A DNA stretch of 5,256 nt, taken from assembly GCA_031283785.1 (NCBI GenBank), contig JAITBC010000294.1, forward strand, positions 1 through 5,256. Reading direction: 5' to 3'. This DNA comes from Tannerella sp. Its GTDB lineage: Bacteria; Bacteroidota; Bacteroidia; Bacteroidales; Tannerellaceae. The notes beneath the pieces are model-generated. The model was not told the origin of the DNA, did no database searches, and was given only the letters and a program-made list of their open reading frames with translations. The position numbers and the translations under genes are program-made. This document shows, piece by piece, positions 1-5,007 of the stretch. The first letter of the stretch is position 1. Every line of letters begins with the position of its first letter.

Positions 1-23
1 TTCGTTTTTATTTTTTCGCTCAT
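1..23 (-). CDS. Start of a leftward gene running off the window (partial, product unknown)
   Basis: The minus strand reads ATG at 23-21 followed by seven open codons giving M-S-E-K-I-K-T, then leaves the window. This is a normal-looking bacterial N-terminus. The start is chosen because a perfect Bacteroidota -7 element lies 27-34 bases upstream on the same strand, which would give a short leader of about 20 bases. Too little is present to name a product. It could be a chance ATG; the main support is its position relative to the promoter element. Confidence 0.35.
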
Positions 24-49
24 ATGAAACCGGTTTTTTTATGTCGGTA

Positions 50-57
50 CAAAAATA
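50..57 (-). promoter_or_regulatory. Bacteroidota -7 promoter element for the leftward gene at the left edge
   Basis: On the minus strand this reads TATTTTTG, a perfect match to TAnnTTTG, followed by TACC. A TTTG that could act as the -33 element exists upstream (minus strand, 85-82), but its spacing of 24 bases is longer than the usual 19-21, so the -33 part is weak. The element lies about 27 bases before the ATG at 23. Confidence 0.4.
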
Positions 58-197
58 ATGATTTTTTTCGGAATAACGGATCAAAAAAAATCAATAGCAC
101 CTCAAAAAAAGATTTAACCATCCGTTATGGGTGCATTTTAAATTGTCGTGCCCATCTTACTTCCCACAATGTGAGACCGCCGGGAGGAAATTCTTCT

Positions 198-266
198 CCG
201 GACGTTTTCTTCCCGGACGTCTCCGAATAAAAGCGCGAAGTTGCGCTTTCTTTCCGGACGTCTACG
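198..266. repeat. Three dispersed copies of CCGGACGT in the intergenic region
   Basis: The octamer CCGGACGT occurs at 198-205, 213-220 and 254-261. The second and third copies sit in a longer match: 206-225 (TTTCTTCCCGGACGTCTCCG) and 247-266 agree at 18 of 20 positions. The first two copies are 15 bases apart. The motif resembles segments of the coding repeats at about 1490-1510 and 1660-1680. Function is unknown; it may be repeat debris or a short intergenic repeat family. Confidence 0.55.
230..249 (-). terminator. Possible weak terminator hairpin downstream of the leftward operon
   Basis: AAAGCGC at 230-236 pairs perfectly with GCGCTTT at 243-249 across a six-base loop. In the leftward direction the stem is followed by TTATTCGG, so the U-tract is short and imperfect. 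It lies about 135 bases after the stop codon at 384, a plausible end for the three-gene transcript. The plus-strand side (CTTTCC) is equally imperfect, so direction is uncertain. Confidence 0.3.
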
Positions 267-383
267 CACGAAAACTTCATGTGGGGATTCTTTATTTAAC
301 ACTTCTGCATGAACCTCCCGGACAGGGATTCATTCATAAATATTTCTGTACGCACGCATGCCCCCATCCCCTTCCGGAAAAGA

Positions 384-938
384 TCATATCAGTTTTGTGC
401 TGCGCTCAGTATAATAATCTTTTACTAATAACTGTCCACCGACATATTTCAGTGTGATATACACATTTCCGCCGGGTGCGGCGTTGAATTTAGCGGAATG
501 GACGGAGTCGTCGGCATTGTACCGGACAATAAGTTCGTTTTCGATAAGCCATGTTTGCATTACGATTGTTTTCCCGTTTTTTAATACTCCCTGATCCGTG
601 CCGTTCAAGAAAACGCGCACTCCCATGGCTGCACCTATTAGATTGCTGAGACGTGTCAATGTCACCGTACAGGGTATCTCCATTTTGTTCGCTTCGTTGA
701 CCGTTTCCACTGCCTTATTTTTCATTTCTTCACCGAATTTGTCGTTTGCTGCAAATGCGTTTTTGAGGACGAAGATGTCGGATACGGCAAATGCGATAAT
801 CAACAGGATAAAACCGTTTTCAGAGAGCTCTATGCCGAACCATGTCATATAATGCGTACCGGCACTATATCCGGAAAATCCTATTATCGCTATGACTACC
901 GTAAATAGCGCCCAGGCAATTGCTTGAAATTTTTTCAT
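384..938 (-). CDS. Two-helix inner-membrane protein with a soluble C-terminal domain (DUF2846/PEGA-like pattern)
   Basis: This 184-residue protein is the last gene of the leftward cluster. Residues about 6-22 and 43-60 are hydrophobic helices joined by a short loop. The lysine at the N-terminus and the Lys-rich stretch after helix 2 suggest both termini face the cytoplasm. Residues about 62-87 are charged and probably helical. Residues about 88-172 form a beta-rich domain with a conserved Arg (R96), then VFLNGTDQGVLKNGK and APGGN. This layout resembles the DUF2846/PEGA-like pattern, in which 'v.lNG..vG.LknG' is followed by a PG turn. That assignment is by eye and tentative. It begins 15 bases after the preceding gene, with AAAAAGG as a possible ribosome site, so it is almost certainly co-transcribed with it. 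Its exact role is unknown. Confidence 0.8.
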   Translation of the reverse strand: MKKFQAIAWALFTVVIAIIGFSGYSAGTHYMTWFGIELSENGFILLIIAFAVSDIFVLKNAFAANDKFGEEMKNKAVETVNEANKMEIPCTVTLTRLSNLIGAAMGVRVFLNGTDQGVLKNGKTIVMQTWLIENELIVRYNADDSVHSAKFNAAPGGNVYITLKYVGGQLLVKDYYTERSTKLI

Positions 939-953
939 TGTTATGGCCTTTTT

Positions 954-2033
954 TTAACGGTTGTTATTCTTGAGAATCTTAAACTTTATATCGGCAGTCC
1001 CGAAATCGTACACAGAATTAGCGTTCGAAGACGCATTAAGGCTTATATTTTTGTGCTTATGCCGTATTTTTGCCGTAGCGCCGTCATTGACAAAAGTAAG
1101 ACCTGTGATTTTCGTATTGTCTTCCGTGTTCAGAGAGAGGGTATTCTCTCCGACGGCAAAAGATTGAACGAAGTTTATTATGCAGGTAATCGTCAGTCCT
1201 TCATGTTTGAATTCCTTATACATGATTTTCCAGTTGTGTGTTGTGCTTTTGTCGGCCGAAAGCAGAAAGGCTACCCTGAAATCCTTCACGTCAACGCCAT
1301 TGAACACAGCCTTACCCTCGTACAGCGTTTCCCCTTCGGCCGGCACGGGCAGTTCGTTTGTGCCATCATCCTTTATCCAGAAACTTTGAGCGTCGGATCG
1401 ATCGACAGTCGCCGCTGTCCTTGCCGCCGTCTCCGACGATTTTCCGGCTGTTCCTTCCGACGATCTCGCCGGAGTTGGCGTGGCTTCTGCTTCCCGGACA
1501 TCCTCCGACGTCCGCGCTACCGCCGATCTCGTCGACGCCTCCGAAGTCCTTGCCGACGATTTTCCGGCTGTTCCTTCCGACGATCTCGCCTCCGACGATC
1601 TTGCAGACGCTTCCGACGTTCGCGCCGTCGATCTTGCCTGAGTTGGCGTGGCTTCTGTTTCCGGGACATCCTCCGACGTCCGCGCTACCGCCGATCTCGT
1701 CGCCGCCTCCAGTGTTCTCGTCTCCGATCTCGCCTCCGGATGTTGATCGTCGGCGGCGATATGCCGGATTTGGATTCTCCCGGTTGCAGGATTTTTTTCA
1801 AAGACGTCCCTGCTGCCGTTTTCGTATTTAATCATGAAAATCTCCGAAGCGGCGAGGACGTAATTGGGTCCGGAAGGGCGTTCAAATTTCTTATATTTCA
1901 CATACTCCGCGCTTACTTCATGAACAATCGCCCGGACTGCATCGCCGTTCAGTTTCGTGATTATATCTTGAGCATAAATTGCATGGGAGAAAAATACAAG
2001 ACATGCAAAAACAGTAAACAATTTCCTTTTCAT
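954..2033 (-). CDS. Secreted protein: N-terminal envelope module, AR[ST]SE-repeat linker, unknown C-terminal domain
   Basis: The 359-residue product begins with a signal peptide (MKRKLF then a hydrophobic core; likely cleavage A21|Q22). Residues 22-80 form a module (QDIITKLNGDAVRA, VKYKKF, IFMIKYENGSRDVF) that closely parallels residues 23-80 of the upstream gene at 2105-2923. Residues about 99-213 are a low-complexity linker rich in Ala, Arg, Ser, Thr and Glu, with seven AR[TS]SE motifs and duplicated blocks such as RSAVARTSEDV and ARSSEGTAGKSS. Residues about 214-359 look folded and beta-rich (FWIKDDGT, AVFNGVDVKDFRVAF, LTFVNDGATAKI), but I do not recognise the fold. No transmembrane segment follows the signal peptide, so it is probably periplasmic or envelope-associated. 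The repeat linker could be flexible, or bind the cell wall or another partner; this is inference. Confidence 0.85.
   Translation of the reverse strand: MKRKLFTVFACLVFFSHAIYAQDIITKLNGDAVRAIVHEVSAEYVKYKKFERPSGPNYVLAASEIFMIKYENGSRDVFEKNPATGRIQIRHIAADDQHPEARSETRTLEAATRSAVARTSEDVPETEATPTQARSTARTSEASARSSEARSSEGTAGKSSARTSEASTRSAVARTSEDVREAEATPTPARSSEGTAGKSSETAARTAATVDRSDAQSFWIKDDGTNELPVPAEGETLYEGKAVFNGVDVKDFRVAFLLSADKSTTHNWKIMYKEFKHEGLTITCIINFVQSFAVGENTLSLNTEDNTKITGLTFVNDGATAKIRHKHKNISLNASSNANSVYDFGTADIKFKILKNNNR
1433..1590. repeat. Exact 38-bp direct repeat inside the linker coding region
   Basis: Positions 1433-1470 and 1553-1590 are identical over 38 bases, starting CCGACGATTTTCCGGCTGTT. The offset is 120 bases, which is 40 codons, so the duplication preserves the reading frame. 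On the minus strand both copies encode ARSSEGTAGKSS. Exact identity at the DNA level points to a recent duplication or to homogenisation. Confidence 0.9.
1472..1710. repeat. 71-bp direct repeat with three mismatches inside the linker coding region
   Basis: Positions 1472-1542 and 1640-1710 match at 68 of 71 bases (starting GAGTTGGCGTGGCTTCTG). The offset of 168 bases is 56 codons and keeps the frame. Both copies encode a TRSAVARTSEDV...EATPT block. It interleaves with the 38-bp repeat, so the linker grew by more than one in-frame duplication. Confidence 0.9.
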
Positions 2034-2060
2034 CGTATTCGTTTTTTATAAGTTATAGAA

Positions 2061-2096
2061 AAGGTACGGCAGTTTCGAGAGACAATGCCGTACCTT
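2061..2096 (-). terminator. Perfect 11-bp intercistronic hairpin (attenuator, processing site or partial terminator)
   Basis: AAGGTACGGCA at 2061-2071 is the exact reverse complement of TGCCGTACCTT at 2086-2096, with a 14-base loop. It lies in the 71-base gap between the genes at 2105-2923 and 954-2033. In the direction of transcription it is followed by TTCTATAACTTATAAAA, which is AU-rich but not a clean U-tract. It may end part of the transcripts after the first gene or protect the upstream message's 3' end. No separate promoter for the next gene is evident between the hairpin and its ATG. Confidence 0.6.
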
Positions 2097-2104
2097 CGAT
2101 TCGC

Positions 2105-2923
2105 TTAAAACCGGAAATTCAGGCCGAAAGTAAGGCCGAAAGAGTTTAAATCGATATTATAATCCTCAAATTCCGTATGGTAGATATAATCCAGGTTAAC
2201 GCTAAGCGAAATTGACCTCGAGACGTTCCACCTGACTGAGCCGCCGAGGTCAACAGCCATAGCCGAGCCGTCCGTATCCGAATCATCGTCGTTTTCCGCA
2301 TGTATAGACACAAAGCCTATCGTAGGACGCAGATCGAATGCCACTTTCTGCGACGGTAAAGGAAATGAGACCAGCGGCCCGACAAGAAAGCCGGCAAGTC
2401 CTAAAGAAGCATCATCCACTTTTGTAAGATCATACGAAGTATACAAAAACGAGGAGGTAATTCCGATATGCCTTCCAAACAAATATCCGAAATTGGCATT
2501 GATCTGTACACCGTTTTCCAGATTGTAATCTTCCGAAAGAAAAGACCCTCCAATCATTATTCCAGCATATCCTTTCCGCGTAAAATCCGTTTCCTGCCGC
2601 CTTCCGTAGTCGGAATCATAGTCGGAATTGTAGTCGGAATTGTAGTCGTTCGTTCTCCTTCTGTTCGGAGTTTGTCTCGCGTTGAATACGTCTTTAAATC
2701 CATCTTCATACTCTATCATGAAGATTCTGGATTTCGGCAGGGTATAAACCTGTCTGCTCCGGTCGTTATAGAGTTTGTATTTAACATCTCTATCGCCCAC
2801 TTCGGTAACTGTTGCACGGATTTCGCGTCCGTCTTCTCTTAATGTAATAATATCTTGTGCTTTGACAAGAGAAAATACGCCTGTAAATAATGTCAGGACT
2901 AAAATAAAAACAACTTTTTTCAT
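2105..2923 (-). CDS. Outer-membrane beta-barrel protein with N-terminal envelope module and DYNS repeat
   Basis: The start is placed at the ATG at 2923, giving MKKVVFILV and 272 residues. A TTG three codons upstream is possible but would put MKI ahead of a standard signal peptide. Cleavage is likely at A22|Q23. Residues 23-80 carry the same module as the next gene (QDIIT, VKYK, IFMIEYEDG, DVF). Residues 93-106 are the repeat DYNSDYNSDYDSDY. From about 118 to 272 there are alternating hydrophobic strands (GYAGIMIGGSF, GYLFGRHIGIT, AFDLRPTIGFV, LTFGLNFRF) ending in a C-terminal Phe. This is typical of small outer-membrane beta-barrels, probably about eight strands. An acidic stretch at about 210-219 (ENDDDSDTDG) may be a surface loop. 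It is the first gene of the leftward cluster; ligand and role are unknown. Confidence 0.88.
   Translation of the reverse strand: MKKVVFILVLTLFTGVFSLVKAQDIITLREDGREIRATVTEVGDRDVKYKLYNDRSRQVYTLPKSRIFMIEYEDGFKDVFNARQTPNRRRTNDYNSDYNSDYDSDYGRRQETDFTRKGYAGIMIGGSFLSEDYNLENGVQINANFGYLFGRHIGITSSFLYTSYDLTKVDDASLGLAGFLVGPLVSFPLPSQKVAFDLRPTIGFVSIHAENDDDSDTDGSAMAVDLGGSVRWNVSRSISLSVNLDYIYHTEFEDYNIDLNSFGLTFGLNFRF
2606..2648. repeat. 12-bp tandem repeat, about 3.6 copies, encoding (D/N)SDY
   Basis: Units on the plus strand are GTAGTCGGAATC (2606-2617), ATAGTCGGAATT (2618-2629) and GTAGTCGGAATT (2630-2641), with a partial fourth unit GTAGTCG (2642-2648). Each unit is four codons of the beta-barrel gene, so gain or loss of units would only lengthen or shorten the linker between the N-terminal module and the barrel. 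Confidence 0.9.
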
Positions 2924-3073
2924 AATCTTCAATATTAATTAGTTAAAACGATAAATGCGAATAAAAAAAACCATTGCAATCACTCTCTCACACTGTTTTT
3001 CCCACTGCCTCTGCCTGTTGGAAAGAAAATGTCAGGCAAGTGTATGCCGGCATAATAATTCATGAATTTGATG

Positions 3074-3105
3074 CAAAGATATCGGTGATTTTGAAGCGTG
3101 ACAGT
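3074..3105 (-). promoter_or_regulatory. Bacteroidota-type promoter for the leftward three-gene operon
   Basis: The minus strand reads TATCTTTG at 3081-3074, a perfect TAnnTTTG followed by CATC. Twenty bases upstream is ACTG (3105-3102), one mismatch from the TTG core of the -33 element. Transcription would begin near 3066 and give a leader of roughly 140 bases before the ATG at 2923. That is long and leaves room for leader-based control. Confidence 0.5.
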
Positions 3106-3177
3106 CCCACAAGTAGGGTATTTTTATTTTATTCAAATATTTTTTTCTACAAAAGATAAAAAGAACGTCTGTTTTTA

Positions 3178-3207
3178 TTTGCATTAAGACAGAAAATTGT
3201 AATTTTA
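3178..3207 (+). promoter_or_regulatory. Candidate promoter for the histidine kinase gene
   Basis: TTTG at 3178-3181 is followed after 18 bases by TAATTTTA at 3200-3207, which matches TAnnTTTG except for the last base. The predicted start near 3214 would leave a leader of about 27 bases before the ATG at 3241. Spacing is one base short of the usual range, so this is a moderate candidate. Confidence 0.4.
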
Positions 3208-3240
3208 CCGGGAATTATAGTATTATTACAGAAGTTGATT

Positions 3241-4041
3241 ATGTGTATTTTTATGTATTTAATGTATATGAGCGTATATGCTGTTGTTATATTCGGATAC
3301 GGTGAATTGCATGCCGTAACGTCGGATAACGTGCGGGCGGATATCTGCATGCTCGCGTGCGTCGTTGCCGGTATTGCGGGCGTGCTGTCGGCGCTTCTCC
3401 TGTGGGTGGCGTTTCGCCGGGGAATGCGAAACGAGCGGAAAGAGAAACAGCTTATTGCGGCGAAAGCTATGCTGGAGGGTAAAAAAGAAGAGCGTAAACG
3501 TCTGGCGCGTGATCTTCACGACGGACTTGGCGGGATGCTTTCGGCGGTGAAAATCGCACTTGTTGCCGACGACGTTGATCTGCCGTTCCTTCGTGAAAAA
3601 ATCAATTACTGCATCGAAGAACTCGCCCGTGTGGCGCATCATCTGATGCCTGCTTCCCTGTCGCGTTTCGGATTGAAAGCCGCGCTGGAAGATTATTGCC
3701 TGTCGTTTTCCAATGTCAAATTTCACTTTTTCGGCGAAGACCGGCGATTCGACGAGAGAATCGAGTTCGAAGTTTATTGTTGCGCTTGTGAACTGGTAAA
3801 TAATTCTTTCAAACATTCCGGCGCGACGAACATAGACCTACAATTGATGTTGACCGGCGACCATGTGATGCTGACCGTCTATGACGACGGTTGCGGCTTT
3901 GACCAGACATTGGCGTCGAAGGGTGCGGGACTGAGAAACATCAAGGAGCGGATTGAGGTTTTCAATGGCAAAATAGATATTAACACATCACCGGGCAACG
4001 GTACGGAAACGAATATCGAATTGAAAACCGAAATATCATAG
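3241..4041 (+). CDS. Small membrane sensor histidine kinase, NarL/DesK type (HisKA_3 plus HATPase_c)
   Basis: The ATG at 3241 gives 266 residues. The frame is open upstream to a stop at 3157 but offers only a TTG at 3235 there; ATGs at 3253 to 3268 are alternatives. Two hydrophobic segments (about residues 3-20 and 35-58) flank a loop of only about 15 residues, so there is almost no periplasmic sensor domain. Residues about 64-85 form a charged helix. ERKRLARDLHDGLGG then holds the phospho-accepting His (H93, codon 3517-3519) of the HisKA_3 family. The ATPase domain shows an N box (ELVNNSFKHS), YDDGCGFD and GAGLRNIKERI. It would autophosphorylate and pass phosphate to a LuxR/NarL-type response regulator, but no such gene is adjacent. 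It is divergent from the envelope operon, which it could regulate (inference). Confidence 0.93.
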   Translation: MCIFMYLMYMSVYAVVIFGYGELHAVTSDNVRADICMLACVVAGIAGVLSALLLWVAFRRGMRNERKEKQLIAAKAMLEGKKEERKRLARDLHDGLGGMLSAVKIALVADDVDLPFLREKINYCIEELARVAHHLMPASLSRFGLKAALEDYCLSFSNVKFHFFGEDRRFDERIEFEVYCCACELVNNSFKHSGATNIDLQLMLTGDHVMLTVYDDGCGFDQTLASKGAGLRNIKERIEVFNGKIDINTSPGNGTETNIELKTEIS

Positions 4042-4314
4042 TTGTTTGCCTGTCGATAGAAGATGCACCATATCTGCGCTTAAAATCCGGAGAAAACAAA
4101 TGCACGTTTCAAAAAAAATCTTGTGAAGTGCAGGGGAGATTGCCGTACCGGAAGCTTGTGTGAACATGATGTTTTTCCGTACAAAAACATGTGATTATGT
4201 TCATTGAGTCATCAAAAATCAGATATACTCTGCTGTGTAAAATAAAAATCATACCTTTGAACTTGAATTCTAACGAGGCTGTTCACTTGATAATTCACTT
4301 TTATTTGATTTCCT
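4042..4314. other. Intergenic region between the kinase and the glycoside hydrolase
   Basis: These 273 bases hold no credible gene. An AT-rich inverted repeat (ATGTTTTT at 4169-4176 with AAAAACAT at 4183-4190) and a bulged stem (4101-4111 with 4124-4132) are present. Neither has a U-tract, so no clear terminator for the kinase is visible. The hydrolase promoter lies near the right end. Confidence 0.55.
4229..4259 (+). promoter_or_regulatory. Bacteroidota-type promoter for the glycoside hydrolase gene
   Basis: TACCTTTG at 4252-4259 is a perfect TAnnTTTG. TCTG at 4229-4232, 19 bases upstream, differs from TTTG by one base. The predicted transcription start near 4266 gives a leader of about 50 bases before the ATG at 4315. 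This suggests that the hydrolase is transcribed independently of the kinase. Confidence 0.6.
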
Positions 4315-5007
4315 ATGAAAAAATATTCTGTCATTTCAATTTGTATTGCTTGTTTTGCATATGTATTGCTGACGTTTACGGTGTCGGCACAGGTTAAATC
4401 GTGGGAAGGCATTCACCGGACGCCCCTCGCCGATGTCCGGAATAATTTCGCATCGCCGCCGGTGGAATTTGCCGGCCATGTCATTTGGGGATGGGAAGGC
4501 GCAATGGACATTAAATCCATCCGCAAAGATCTCGACTCCATGTACAGTCGCGGTTTTCGTTCCGTTATATTTGAAGCAGGTTACAACCTGCCCTTTGAAT
4601 ACTTGTCCGATGAATGGTTTACGACTGTTGCCTCGGCGGTGCGGGAAGCAAAGAAACGCGGAATGAAAGTGTGGATTATCGACGAAGGCAAATACCCAAG
4701 CGGGTTTGCCGGCGGAAAGTTCACGCGCGAACGCCCCGACTTGCGGATGCAGGCTCTGGTAGTGTGCGATACCATCCACGTCAAGGCAGGGCAGACACTT
4801 GTCAACTGCGACATTGACACGTTTGCCGTCAGTGCGGTAGCAGTTAATACGGCAGGATTGCCCGACCGCATCGTTGAGATTGCAGACCATAAAATATCGT
4901 TCAACGCTTGCAGTCTCGCTTTCCCGGCGCTTTGCGCTTCAAATGCCGACACTTTTTCAAGTAACGGCTTTGTGGCTGCCGTAATAGAATCCTTAATGAG
5001 TTTTTGA
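4315..5007 (+). CDS. N-terminal fragment of a secreted GH106-like glycoside hydrolase with a foreign 3' end
   Basis: The frame starts MKKYSVISI with a signal peptide (likely cleavage A25|Q26). After it come ASPPVEFAGHVIWGWEGAMD, IRKDLDSMYSRGFRSVIFEAG, YLSDEWF and WIIDEGKYPSGFAGG. This order (Pro-Pro start, Trp-rich strand, 'DLd.M...Gf', 'DE..yPSGfAGG') is what I associate with the N-terminal part of the TIM-barrel of GH106-like enzymes, the alpha-L-rhamnosidase family and relatives. Those are usually many hundreds of residues long. Here only about 192 residues fit the family. From about codon 193 (4891) to the stop at 5007 the frame is the antisense of a phage-type gene, so the last 38 residues are not hydrolase. 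The product would lack most of the barrel and presumably be inactive. True substrate is unknown. Confidence 0.8.
   Translation: MKKYSVISICIACFAYVLLTFTVSAQVKSWEGIHRTPLADVRNNFASPPVEFAGHVIWGWEGAMDIKSIRKDLDSMYSRGFRSVIFEAGYNLPFEYLSDEWFTTVASAVREAKKRGMKVWIIDEGKYPSGFAGGKFTRERPDLRMQALVVCDTIHVKAGQTLVNCDIDTFAVSAVAVNTAGLPDRIVEIADHKISFNACSLAFPALCASNADTFSSNGFVAAVIESLMSF

Larger units (their letters stand above)
24..383. other. Intergenic region without a convincing gene
   Basis: About 360 bases lie between the left-edge gene start and the end of the three-gene leftward cluster. Short reading frames exist on both strands: 24-230 and 131-457 on plus, and 280-125 on minus (51 codons). None has a recognisable domain or promoter, and the 131-457 frame runs into the gene at 384. 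The region does hold the -7 element at 50-57, a 7-bp hairpin at 230-249 and three CCGGACGT repeats between 198 and 266. Confidence 0.6.
2924..3240. other. Divergent intergenic region between the envelope operon and the histidine kinase
   Basis: About 317 AT-rich bases with no credible gene. The region carries a leftward -7 element at 3074-3081, a rightward promoter candidate at 3178-3207, and the motif CCCACAAGTAGGG at 3107-3119 between them. TGCCTG at 3012-3017 pairs with CAGGCA at 3033-3038, a 6-bp stem that would lie in the leftward leader. Confidence 0.6.

Noticed and set aside
125..280. 51-codon minus-strand frame beginning MKFSCVDVRK
   Set aside because: No promoter or recognisable family; its repeat look comes from the CCGGACGT DNA repeats. 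Kept only as part of the repeat finding.
131..457. 108-codon plus-strand frame across the left intergenic region
   Set aside because: No domain, no promoter, unnatural composition, and it runs antisense into the well-supported gene ending at 384.
1431..1710. CRISPR-like array in the repeat region
   Set aside because: The repeats are unequal in length (38 and 71 bp), interleaved, in coding frame and not separated by regular unique spacers; no cas gene is present.
924..2051. 375-codon plus-strand frame opposite the linker gene
   Set aside because: It is Arg/Ser-rich nonsense produced by the antisense of the repeat region; the minus-strand frame has a signal peptide, the shared module and a sensible C-terminal domain.
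3259..3816. 185-codon minus-strand frame opposite the histidine kinase
   Set aside because: The plus-strand frame contains all kinase motifs; the antisense frame has no domain features.
4139..4149. TGCCGTACC, which also occurs in the hairpin stem at 2086-2094
   Set aside because: A single nine-base match with no partner arm at 4139; not enough to call a shared element.
4169..4190. AT-rich inverted repeat as a terminator of the kinase gene
   Set aside because: The stem is nearly all A-T pairs, has no following U-tract and is 128 bases past the stop codon.
4581..4890. Left part of the minus-strand frame 4581-5156 as protein coding
   Set aside because: Left of about 4894 this frame is simply antisense to the glycoside hydrolase; only its right part belongs to the phage-type gene.
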